9,621 bases of DNA from Prevotellaceae bacterium (GTDB taxonomy: Bacteria; Bacteroidota; Bacteroidia; Bacteroidales; UBA932). The stretch is taken from assembly GCA_031275145.1 (NCBI GenBank), contig JAISPE010000018.1, positions 1-9,621 of the forward strand. Reading direction: 5' to 3'. How positions within the stretch are numbered: position 1 is the stretch's first letter; every line of letters starts with the position of its first letter. The notes below the pieces were generated by a model that saw nothing but the letters and a program-made list of their open reading frames with translations, did no database searches and was not told the DNA's origin. Shown here piece by piece: positions 1 through 6,815 of this stretch. Made by a program: the position numbers and the translations under genes.

Positions 1-171
1 CTGAAACCCAAATACAGGGAACTTATCGAACTGAGGTATATTAAAGAATATGCATACGAAGAGATTGCAGAAGAACTCAATATCCCGGTAGGAACTGTCA
101 AAACGCGGCTTTTTCGCGCAAAAAACATGCTCGCCGAAATGCTGCTCGCCGATTCGGAAAACGGAATATGA
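1..171 (+). CDS. ECF-type sigma-70 factor, C-terminal fragment (region 4)
   Basis: The window opens inside this gene; 56 codons remain before the TGA. They read as sigma-70 region 4, the helix-turn-helix that contacts the -35/-33 promoter element: the segment ELRYIKEYAYEEIAEELN (residues 11-28 of the fragment) followed by IPVGTVKTRLFRAKNML is the classic pattern, with G-T-V-K-T-R-L at the start of the recognition helix. Region 2 and the start codon lie outside the window. The short tail after the helix (about 12 residues) fits an extracytoplasmic-function (group 4) sigma factor with no extra C-terminal domain. Its regulon cannot be told from the sequence. No anti-sigma gene follows; the next gene has its own predicted promoter and is probably separately transcribed. 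Family call secure, subgroup uncertain. Confidence 0.9.
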   Translation: MKPKYRELIELRYIKEYAYEEIAEELNIPVGTVKTRLFRAKNMLAEMLLADSENGI

Positions 172-262
172 CCGATTGCTGCGACAAAACCGGGGACGTC
201 CAAAGCTACCGCCTTCTTATCATTTTTTACAGCCCACTCGACGCAAAATGTTCCGCAAAAAT

Positions 263-292
263 TTTGAAATATTAAAATAAACATTACTTTTG
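263..292 (+). promoter_or_regulatory. Predicted Bacteroidota-type promoter of the SGNH-MBOAT operon
   Basis: A TTTG (263-266) is followed after 18 nt by TACTTTTG (285-292), which matches the Bacteroidota -7 consensus TAnnTTTG. Transcription would start near 298-300, leaving a leader of only about 20 nt before the ATG at 318. No Shine-Dalgarno sequence is visible, as is usual in this phylum. The -7 match is exact; the -33 box and spacing are acceptable but one or two nt short. Confidence 0.6.
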
Positions 293-317
293 CAGGCCGG
301 ATATTCGATTTAAGATT

Positions 318-1616
318 ATGATCAGGATTTTGAAAACATACAGTATAATAACATGTTTAGTGTTGATATTTTTTCCGTATTTGACAGTAACCGTATCGGC
401 GAAATACAGGATTAACGAAAAGACTGCCGAAAAAGCATTAACAGACACTGTCGTATATAAACCCTCGGCCGATTATAAGTTTGCGAAGGCAACGCCTAAT
501 GTAATTATCGACAGAGACAGTTCGCTGTACGGTTTGTTCGGGAAATTAAACTGTTTGCGGACTTCGGCGGGCGATTCCGTAAAAACCGTTTCGATTGTGC
601 ATATCGGCGATTCACATATTCAGGCTGATTTTTTTACGGGAACAACCCGGAAATTAATGAATCACTATTTCGGGAATCCGGGAAGAGGTCTTATCGCGCC
701 TAACAGACTGATGAAAAGCAATAACGGACAGCATTACAGGATAACGTCTACAAACCGGTGGAAACATTCCTTTGTCGTAAAACCCAATGACATACCTATC
801 GGAATCACAGGACTGGGACTGCAAACAAACGATATGACGGCAGATATCAATATTCTCACTGTCGACGAGTCGTTTCCCGGCGAATGGGATTTCAACAAAG
901 TAACGGCTTACTGCAATTTCGACAAAACGGATATTTACCTGTGTCACCCGAATGTCGTAAGGACAGACAGCCTCAGTCAGTTTGCCCGCGCCTTTCTGCT
1001 GGATACCATGACCAACAATGTGGAAATAAACTTTATATCATCCGAAAAAGAAATTTCCGTATCGGGCTTCCATCTGTCTAACGGCAAGGGCGGCGTATTT
1101 TATCATTCGATAGGTGTCAACGGAGCGAAATTCTTTAATTATAACCAGTGTTCCGAAGACTTTTATCAGCAAATTGCATCTCTCAATCCCGACCTTGTGA
1201 TAATATCGCTGGGAACAAACGAGGCGATGTTAAAAACAGTCGACAGCGACCGGCTACATTCGGACATATCCGAGTTTGTATTTAACATAAGACATTCGTC
1301 ACCAAACACAACCGTAATATTTACCACTCCTGTCGAAACATTTGCAAGAGCAGGCAGAAGAACGCCTGCCGTTCCCAATCACAGAGCCGGAAAAATAAGG
1401 GATATCATTGTCAATTTTGCCGAAACAAACGTATATCCGTACTGGGACCTGTACAGTATCGCCGGAGGCAAAGGCTCTTCCGTTGAATGGAACAAAAAGA
1501 AACTGTTTGTCAAAGACAGAATACATTTAACCCGCAGAGGGTACGAATATCAGGGCGAACTTCTGTTTGAGGCGATTGTCAAATCATACAATCAATATAT
1601 AAAAGCGAATACATGA
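318..1616 (+). CDS. Periplasmic SGNH/GDSL-family protein, predicted O-acyltransferase or acylesterase partner of the MBOAT
   Basis: A 432-residue exported protein. Residues 8-28 form a hydrophobic signal segment ending VSA, a plausible signal peptidase I site after A28. SGNH blocks are clear: block I HIGDSH (95-100, nucleophile S99), block II GVNGA (266-270, oxyanion Gly269), block III LGTNEA (298-303, Asn301) and block V DRIHL (400-404, catalytic D400 and H403). A simple SGNH domain has about 200-250 residues. Here some 165 residues lie between blocks I and II, and the pattern after the serine (FFTG, then FGNPGRG at 118-124) recalls the Ape1/PatB peptidoglycan O-acetylesterase/acetyltransferase group, in which a carbohydrate-binding-like domain is inserted. 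The stop overlaps the MBOAT start (ATGA), so the two are probably translationally coupled and act together: the MBOAT exports the acyl group and this serine enzyme transfers it. Esterase activity is the main alternative. The polymer is unknown; peptidoglycan or a surface polysaccharide is likely. Confidence 0.85.
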   Translation: MIRILKTYSIITCLVLIFFPYLTVTVSAKYRINEKTAEKALTDTVVYKPSADYKFAKATPNVIIDRDSSLYGLFGKLNCLRTSAGDSVKTVSIVHIGDSHIQADFFTGTTRKLMNHYFGNPGRGLIAPNRLMKSNNGQHYRITSTNRWKHSFVVKPNDIPIGITGLGLQTNDMTADINILTVDESFPGEWDFNKVTAYCNFDKTDIYLCHPNVVRTDSLSQFARAFLLDTMTNNVEINFISSEKEISVSGFHLSNGKGGVFYHSIGVNGAKFFNYNQCSEDFYQQIASLNPDLVIISLGTNEAMLKTVDSDRLHSDISEFVFNIRHSSPNTTVIFTTPVETFARAGRRTPAVPNHRAGKIRDIIVNFAETNVYPYWDLYSIAGGKGSSVEWNKKKLFVKDRIHLTRRGYEYQGELLFEAIVKSYNQYIKANT

Positions 1617-3103
1617 TCACGGGTCTGGACTTTGACAAGCTTGTCCATCTGTTTTTGTATGACCGCAATGCACCCTTGATATTCAACAGCGGTTTTTTCC
1701 TCTTCCTGTTCTGTATTTTCCTGTTTATATACATCAGACTGAGGGGAAAAGATAATTACAGGATTATTTACGTCATTCTGTTTTCATACTATTTTTACTA
1801 CAAATCGAGCGGGATATATTTCCTGATAATGTCGTTTGTGACGGTCTGGGATTTTTTTGCCGCCCGCGAAATGCATTCCACAGCAAACAGATCGAAACGG
1901 AAACTGCTGATGCTCCTCAGCATTGCGGCAAATCTGGGCATGCTCTGTTATTTCAAATACACAAACTTTTTTTACGAAATGTATTGCGGTTTGAGTGGCC
2001 GCAGTTTTTCGTCTTTCGATATATTTCTGCCGGTAGGAATTTCGTTTTTCACATTCCAGTCGATGAGCTATACGATTGATGTTTACCGGAAACAACTGAT
2101 TCCGTTAGACAAAATACAGGATTTCGCTTTCTACATTTCATTTTTCCCGCAACTGGTCGCCGGACCGATAGTGCGTGCCAGAGATTTCATACCGCAAATC
2201 CGCAAACCGCTGTTCGTCGGCAACGAAATGCTTGGGAGAGGGATATTTCTGATTGTTGCAGGTCTGTTCAAAAAAGCCGTAATATCGGATTATATAAGCG
2301 TGAATTTTGTAGACAGGATTTTCGACAATCCGAATTTATATTCGGGTGTAGAAAATCTGCTTGGATTATACGGATATACACTCCAGATTTATTGCGATTT
2401 TTCGGGATATTCCGACATGGCGATTGGCATAGCCCTGCTGCTGGGATTTCATTTCAATATCAATTTCGATTCTCCATATCAGTCGGCCACAATAACCGAG
2501 TTTTGGCGAAGATGGCATATTTCCCTCTCGTCATGGCTGCGCGATTATCTGTATATTTCGCTGGGCGGCAATCGCAAGGGAAAAATACGGACATATATCA
2601 ATTTAATCGTCACAATGTTGCTTGGAGGATTATGGCACGGTCCCTCATTGAGGTTTATATGCTGGGGAGCTATACACGGCCTTGGTCTGGCGATACATAA
2701 ACTGTTTATGGGGCTGTTTCCGGCGCTGAAACCTTCCGGCCATAAAATGAAACCGGTGTGGAGAATACTCGGAACAGTGTTTACATTCCATTTCGTTTGT
2801 TTTTCGTGGATATTTTTCAGAGCGGAAACTTTCGAAACAGCAGTAAATATGATAAAACAGATATTTACTTTCTTTCATCCCGAAATACTTGCAGATGTGC
2901 TGAAAGGATATAAAATGGTGTTTGCTGTCATGGCTGTCGGGTTTATCCTGCATTTTATGCCCAAAAGTCTGGAAAATAAATTTATCAGCCTTACGGTCAG
3001 AATGCCGTTAATATGGAAAGCCATAGCTGTGACGGCCATTATCGTGTTTATAATGCAGATTAAGTCTTCGGAAATCCTTGCATTCATTTATTTTCAGTTT
3101 TAA
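1613..3103 (+). CDS. MBOAT-family membrane O-acyltransferase (AlgI/PatA-like) with C-terminal FIYFQF motif
   Basis: A 496-residue polytopic inner-membrane protein with roughly ten hydrophobic segments from residue 24 onward. AlgI-type MBOAT signatures are all present: FFPQLVAGPIVR (177-188), YCDFSGYSDMAIG (260-272), SPYQSATITEFWRRWHISLS (287-306), and GGLWHGPS (338-345) containing H342, the expected catalytic histidine. The length matches AlgI/PatA (about 480-520). The protein ends exactly in FIYFQF (491-496), matching the C-terminal hexapeptide shown in Dlt-like systems to carry the acyl group on its Tyr (here Y493) outside the membrane; in many bacteria it is fused to the MBOAT, as here. 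Predicted role: take an acyl group, probably acetyl, from a cytoplasmic donor and pass it to the SGNH partner for O-acylation of an envelope glycan. The start is set by the 4-nt overlap with the upstream gene. Family certain, acceptor inferred. Confidence 0.92.
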   Translation: MITGLDFDKLVHLFLYDRNAPLIFNSGFFLFLFCIFLFIYIRLRGKDNYRIIYVILFSYYFYYKSSGIYFLIMSFVTVWDFFAAREMHSTANRSKRKLLMLLSIAANLGMLCYFKYTNFFYEMYCGLSGRSFSSFDIFLPVGISFFTFQSMSYTIDVYRKQLIPLDKIQDFAFYISFFPQLVAGPIVRARDFIPQIRKPLFVGNEMLGRGIFLIVAGLFKKAVISDYISVNFVDRIFDNPNLYSGVENLLGLYGYTLQIYCDFSGYSDMAIGIALLLGFHFNINFDSPYQSATITEFWRRWHISLSSWLRDYLYISLGGNRKGKIRTYINLIVTMLLGGLWHGPSLRFICWGAIHGLGLAIHKLFMGLFPALKPSGHKMKPVWRILGTVFTFHFVCFSWIFFRAETFETAVNMIKQIFTFFHPEILADVLKGYKMVFAVMAVGFILHFMPKSLENKFISLTVRMPLIWKAIAVTAIIVFIMQIKSSEILAFIYFQF

Positions 3104-3114
3104 GATATGGCGGC

Positions 3115-3149
3115 TTGACAATCGATAACTGTCAATTATTCTTATCGAT
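3115..3149. terminator. Overlapping inverted repeats between convergent genes, possible bidirectional terminator
   Basis: The 28-nt gap between the convergent MBOAT and helicase stop codons, plus the end of the helicase gene, carries two small inverted repeats: TTGACA (3115-3120) with TGTCAA (3130-3135), and ATCGATAA (3121-3128) with TTATCGAT (3142-3149). They interleave, so only one can form at a time. Neither has a G/C-rich stem or a T-tract, so this is a weak candidate; no better terminator is visible here. Confidence 0.3.
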
Positions 3150-4553
3150 CTGGCGGAAATATTTTTCGTCGAAATTCACTAAATAAAGTTGTTTGGATGC
3201 GCGGGTTATGGCAGTATAGAACCATCTAAGGTCTTCAAAAGTAAGATTGTCGTCTGCAAAATAGGGACAGTCTAAAAAAACGCATTCCCATTGACCGCCC
3301 TGTGACTTGTGGCATGTGACAGCGTAAGCAAATTTAATCTGTAAAGCATTGAAAAACGGGTCTTCCTTGATAGCCGTATATCTTTGTCTTTTATTTGTAA
3401 TGTGTGCATAATCTTCGGCAAGACTGTAGAACAGTTGCTGATTCATTTCGGCAGGCAGTGAAGCCGATTCTATGCTTAGAGTATCCAGAATAGCCTTGTT
3501 CTCTATTTCAAGATTATTGTAGTCGGGAAATTCCAGTATTATGTCGGCAAAATGCAGTCCGTAACGTTGCTGATATTTTTTTATCCTTCTGACAGTTGCC
3601 ATGTCGCCGTTGGCAATAAAATCTATTTCTTCCATATCTTTGGATAACCGGTAATTGTTCTTGACAACCATAATTCTGTCGCCGGAAACAATCTCGTCTT
3701 CCATAAAAAACACCCTGTTTCTTATACCCTCATTATATTTATTCGCTCTTTTGTTTGATCTGCAAATAACTATTGTTTCCTCCTGTCCGTATTTAGCGTA
3801 TGCATCCGAAAGCGTTTCAATCAGATCTGTTCCCGTAATACTCGTGATGTCAGGGAAATCGGTCCGGAATTTGGGAAATCTGACATCGTTGGCTTCAATC
3901 TGTTTTCTGATTTCCGTTGCGTTGAACAGTATTCCCGATTCATTAGCCTGCCTGACAACTTCTTTCAATTCCATATCCATACAGTTACCGTAACGTTCGA
4001 GTCTGTTGATGTCCAGCGCAGGGCTAAGGTTGAATCCTACAGGAGGAAGCTGGGCGCTGTCGCCAACGATAATAACCTTGCATTTCGTACCGTTTCGAAT
4101 ATAGGTCATCATATCTTCCAGCAAGTTTCCCGATCCGAAGATCGACTGTTCGTATGAATTTCCCGAAATCATGGACGCTTCATCCACAATGAAAACAGTG
4201 TTTTTGTACATATTCGGAGCAAGCGAAAACACCGACTGTTCTTCCATGGATTTCTGTCTGTAAATTTTTTTATGTACGGTAAATGCCTGTAATTCCGAGT
4301 ATGAAGCCAGGACTTTGGCAGCCCGCCCGGTAGGGGCCATCAGCACCGTATTAATTCTTAATTCTCTAAGACTCCGTACCAGAGCGGCAATTACCGAAGT
4401 TTTGCCGGTTCCGGCATATCCTTTCAGCAAAAAAATCGGCATATTTGCGTCTAAAATAAACTGCGCAAGGCTTCGAATTAACTTTTTCTGGTCTGACACA
4501 GGAATAAATTTTAGCTTGTTTTCTATAAGATTAACAATAAGTTCAGTGTCCAT
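3132..4553 (-). CDS. RecD/Dda-like superfamily 1 ATP-dependent DNA helicase
   Basis: A 473-residue cytoplasmic SF1 helicase. Motifs in order: Walker A GYAGTGKT (45-52), motif Ia MAPTGRAAK (72-80), Walker B VDEASM (123-128, D124/E125), motif III GDSAQLPPVG (164-173), a motif-IV-like ICRSNKRAN (263-271), motif V VTCHKSQGGQW (412-422) and motif VI YTAITRASKQLYL (446-458, with the arginine finger R451). The AVTCHKSQG/TAITRA pair is typical of the RecD2/Dda/Pif1-related branch, where a 5'-3' polarity is usual. At 473 residues it lacks the long N-terminal region of RecD2 (about 700) and resembles phage Dda in size. The residue 300-400 insert between motifs IV and V contains an SH3-like region in relatives; here I only see that the spacing fits. 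It is transcribed away from the 4670 operon from a shared divergent region. Probable role: DNA repair or replication restart. The ATG is preceded by a -7 box about 57 nt upstream. Confidence 0.9.
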   Translation of the reverse strand: MDTELIVNLIENKLKFIPVSDQKKLIRSLAQFILDANMPIFLLKGYAGTGKTSVIAALVRSLRELRINTVLMAPTGRAAKVLASYSELQAFTVHKKIYRQKSMEEQSVFSLAPNMYKNTVFIVDEASMISGNSYEQSIFGSGNLLEDMMTYIRNGTKCKVIIVGDSAQLPPVGFNLSPALDINRLERYGNCMDMELKEVVRQANESGILFNATEIRKQIEANDVRFPKFRTDFPDITSITGTDLIETLSDAYAKYGQEETIVICRSNKRANKYNEGIRNRVFFMEDEIVSGDRIMVVKNNYRLSKDMEEIDFIANGDMATVRRIKKYQQRYGLHFADIILEFPDYNNLEIENKAILDTLSIESASLPAEMNQQLFYSLAEDYAHITNKRQRYTAIKEDPFFNALQIKFAYAVTCHKSQGGQWECVFLDCPYFADDNLTFEDLRWFYTAITRASKQLYLVNFDEKYFRQIDKNN

Positions 4554-4600
4554 GACGAAAAATTAATTTAACAAATAATACTTTCATATAATTTTTTTTC

Positions 4601-4608
4601 TAACTTTG
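4601..4608 (+). promoter_or_regulatory. Predicted -7 element for the 4670-6718 operon
   Basis: TAACTTTG matches the Bacteroidota -7 consensus TAnnTTTG exactly. The start of transcription would fall near 4614-4616, giving a leader of about 55 nt, very A/T-rich and without a Shine-Dalgarno sequence. A good -33 TTTG is not visible at the right distance; the region upstream is a T-rich run. The box overlaps the palindrome shared with the opposing promoter. Confidence 0.55.
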
Positions 4609-4610
4609 CG

Positions 4611-4618
4611 CAAATATA
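4611..4618 (-). promoter_or_regulatory. Predicted -7 element for the helicase gene
   Basis: Read on the minus strand this is TATATTTG, an exact TAnnTTTG match placed 57 nt before the helicase start codon. It faces the plus-strand -7 box at 4601-4608 with two bases between them; together they span the perfect palindrome TTTGCGCAAA (4605-4614). A matching -33 box is weak. Each predicted start site lies within the opposite -7 box. Confidence 0.5.
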
Positions 4619-4669
4619 ATTGATTTTTTGATTTTAGTAAAATTTAATGAAATATAAAAATAAAAGATA

Positions 4670-5275
4670 ATGAAAACTATTATTCAAATTATTTTAGGCG
4701 TTATTGTCGTCGTTTTGGCCTATTTGTTATATGATAGCTTGATGGAGCCTATCCGTTTTAACAAGGCGGTTGAATATCGTAAAGAGATGGTCGTTCAACG
4801 GTTGAAGGACATAAGAGATTTGCAGGTAGCATATAAGGACAGCTACGGTCGTTTTGCAGGAGGGTTTGATACCTTAATCAACTTCTACAAAAATGACAGT
4901 CTAAAAATTGTTAAACAGGTTGGTTCCTGGGATGATTCGGTCGCTGTTGCCAAAAAACAGGTTTACACCGACACCATAAGGATTGCAGTGAAAGATTCTC
5001 TGTTTAAAAACGTTGCAAGATTTCACATTGATTCCATTGCTCTTGTGCCGATTGTGCGGGACTCAATCAAGATGGATACCGTTTCGTATCTGTCTATTTC
5101 GAGAGTGATTATTCCTCTGTTTGAGGCGAGTGTTCATAATGATGTCTATCTTAAAGGTCTGGATCGGCAAGCGATTGTTAATCTTAATGATGAACATAAG
5201 AATATGAACAAATATCCGGGACTTAAAGTCGGAAGCATAACCCAGCCCAATAACAATGCGGGTAACTGGGAATAA
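4670..5275 (+). CDS. Single-pass membrane protein of unknown function, first gene of the rsmD operon
   Basis: A 201-residue protein I cannot assign to a named family. Residues 4-22 are a strongly hydrophobic N-terminal helix (IIQIILGVIVVVLAYLLY) without a convincing cleavage site, so an N-terminal membrane anchor is likely. Residues 29-60 look helical and possibly coiled-coil (rich in K, E, R, with RFNKAVEYRKEMVVQRLKDI), followed by YKDSYGRFAGGFDTLINF, which recalls the pattern after the N-terminal helix of pseudopilins, though the prepilin cleavage signature is absent. The middle is rich in Asp-Ser and Asp-Thr pairs (NDSLK, KDSLF, TDTIR, MDTVS). The C-terminus is polar (PNNNAGNW). It begins an apparent operon with the DUF3822 and rsmD genes after 94 nt. 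I recall similar proteins next to these genes in other Bacteroidales but could not check. Real gene: high confidence; function: none claimed. Confidence 0.85.
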   Translation: MKTIIQIILGVIVVVLAYLLYDSLMEPIRFNKAVEYRKEMVVQRLKDIRDLQVAYKDSYGRFAGGFDTLINFYKNDSLKIVKQVGSWDDSVAVAKKQVYTDTIRIAVKDSLFKNVARFHIDSIALVPIVRDSIKMDTVSYLSISRVIIPLFEASVHNDVYLKGLDRQAIVNLNDEHKNMNKYPGLKVGSITQPNNNAGNWE

Positions 5276-5301
5276 AAGAATTGAATCGACAGACGAACAG
5301 G

Positions 5302-5331
5302 TTTTTTTTGACAGATTTGCAGGATTAACAC
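5302..5331. repeat. Probable degraded copy of a short dispersed intergenic repeat
   Basis: In the 94-nt gap before the DUF3822 gene, an eight-T run is followed by GACAGATTTGCAGGATTAAC. This closely resembles a short repeat family with the theme T-tract, GACAGGATTTACAGGATTAACA, that I remember from intergenic regions of Bacteroidota and other bacteria. It shows internal near-repetition (CAGATTTG, CAGGATTA). The family assignment is from memory and only one copy is in this window. Confidence 0.35.
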
Positions 5332-5369
5332 GTTTTTGTAAATCATGTCTTTTTATAAGTGAAGATTGA

Positions 5370-6191
5370 ATGCGGTACGGCATTGATTATGTTGATAAAA
5401 GTTACTGTTTAACAGGAAATAAAGATTATAGATTGTCCATTCAGGTTAGCCTGAATGGATTTTCCTTTTGTATATACGATGCCGGTAAACAGAAATATGT
5501 TGTACTGAAAAATTTCCCCTATTCCGAGAATATCCTGGATTTCAACATCTGGACAAAGGAAATCAACAGGATAGCAGAAAACATGGCTGGCTATATTCAT
5601 ACTGAACATCCTGTTAAATGTCTGTTTTTCTCCAGAAAAAATGTTCTTATTCCGGAAAATATTTTTTCCGTAAACAATATCCGTCCGTATATCTCATTTT
5701 TCTTTCAACTCGATGAGCTTGATGAAATTCACTACAAATATATTCCCGAACTTGAGGCATATTGCTGTTTTGCCCTGCCAAGTCCGGTAGTGTCCAAAAT
5801 CATTTCCCGCTTTGGCAAATCGAACTTTTTCAATCAGGCATATCAAATAATTCACCGGACAAAAAACTTCGGCACGGGAATGAATGTTGTGTTTTGCGGT
5901 AATTTTATGGATATAAGTATATTTAAGGACAGTAAACTTATATTGAACAATTCTTTCGAAATATTTGATATTAAAGATATAATCTATTTTATTGCAGCCC
6001 TGTCCGACAAGTTTGGAATGGGAGATGCGCCCGTATACATATCAGGGGATATTTCGACAAACGAGATAAGAAATCTGAAAAAGTTTTTCCCGTCTATCGT
6101 TCAGGAACAAAACAGGAAAATATCGGTGTTGCTCGGCTCGGAAGTGTCGACAAAATATTACAATCTCTTATCGTTACAGGAATGCGAATAA
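5370..6191 (+). CDS. DUF3822 family protein
   Basis: A 273-residue cytoplasmic protein, typical length for DUF3822, which I know only from Bacteroidota. Supporting segments are the N-terminal YRLSIQVSLNGFSFCIYD (20-37), where the 'LSI-x-GFSF-I' pattern opens the family, and the C-terminal LNNSFEIFDIKDIIYFI (192-208) with the polar-aromatic then D-IIYF pattern, followed by VYISGDI (222-228). Alternating strands and helices and the N-terminal strand pair would fit an actin-like (ASKHA) fold, but that is inference and no ATP-binding loop is obvious. An in-frame TGA directly before the ATG (5367-5369) rules out a longer reading frame upstream. Its last 10 nt overlap rsmD, so the two are very likely co-translated; the pairing suggests a role near ribosome maturation, but no function is established that I know of. 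Confidence 0.78.
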   Translation: MRYGIDYVDKSYCLTGNKDYRLSIQVSLNGFSFCIYDAGKQKYVVLKNFPYSENILDFNIWTKEINRIAENMAGYIHTEHPVKCLFFSRKNVLIPENIFSVNNIRPYISFFFQLDELDEIHYKYIPELEAYCCFALPSPVVSKIISRFGKSNFFNQAYQIIHRTKNFGTGMNVVFCGNFMDISIFKDSKLILNNSFEIFDIKDIIYFIAALSDKFGMGDAPVYISGDISTNEIRNLKKFFPSIVQEQNRKISVLLGSEVSTKYYNLLSLQECE

Positions 6192-6718
6192 TCAGTGGAC
6201 AGTATAAGGGACGTATATTGCCCGCCGTTCCCAAAGGATTTAAAGCCCGGCCAACTACGGATTTTGCCAAAGAAAATTTATTCAATATTCTGGAAAATCT
6301 GTTCGATCTCAATTCCGTCAAGGTCCTTGATCTTTTTGCCGGAACAGGCGGGATATCATACGAGTTCGCTTCGAGAGGAAGTAAACATATTGATACTGTC
6401 GAAATCGAGCCTTTGCATTATATGTATGTGAAAAAAACTTCCGAAGCCCTGGCTTTAAAACAAATACATGTTATACGAAACGATTCTTTCCGTTTCCTCA
6501 AATTCTGTCATGAATCATACGATATAATCTTTGCAGACCCTCCGTATGCTAACGCTCAAACGGCACATATCCCCAAGCTGGTGTTCGACAACAAATTACT
6601 GAACGAAAAAGGATGTCTGATAATCGAGCATTCATCAAATAACAGCTTCCCGGAAACAGAAGGTTTTATACAACAACGACGCTATGGCAGCGTAAACTTT
6701 TCTTTTTTCGGGAACTGA
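6182..6718 (+). CDS. rsmD: 16S rRNA (guanine(966)-N2)-methyltransferase RsmD
   Basis: A 178-residue SAM-dependent N2-guanine methyltransferase that modifies G966 of 16S rRNA (E. coli numbering) in the assembled small subunit. It starts with the family hallmark MRIISGQYKGR (1-11; usually MRIIGGxxKGR), then RPTTDFAKENLFNIL (23-37, usually RPTxDrvrEalFniL), motif I LDLFAGTGGIS (49-59) for SAM binding, the acidic TVEIEP (72-77) after strand 2, and the catalytic DPPYA (119-123). The C-terminus is shortened to FSFFGN, where relatives have a similar 'Y.FF' end. Length is normal (about 180-190). The start codon lies 10 nt inside the DUF3822 gene, which fits the conserved N-terminus and implies translational coupling. 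Last gene of the apparent 4670-6718 operon; a hairpin follows about 100 nt later. Confidence 0.94.
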   Translation: MRIISGQYKGRILPAVPKGFKARPTTDFAKENLFNILENLFDLNSVKVLDLFAGTGGISYEFASRGSKHIDTVEIEPLHYMYVKKTSEALALKQIHVIRNDSFRFLKFCHESYDIIFADPPYANAQTAHIPKLVFDNKLLNEKGCLIIEHSSNNSFPETEGFIQQRRYGSVNFSFFGN

Positions 6719-6815
6719 CAGAAAACTCATCCAGCCGCGTACAGGAAAGTCCCGGCAGGGACCCTTGCCGTAAGCTAATGCCGTCACTTTAAAGTACAAA
6801 AGGCTGCAACAAAAA

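Noticed and set aside
168..275. 35-codon frame starting in an ATGA overlap with the sigma-factor stop
   Set aside because: The overlap is attractive, but the product has no recognisable motif, reads through the predicted -33 box of the next operon, and is too short to judge without conservation data.
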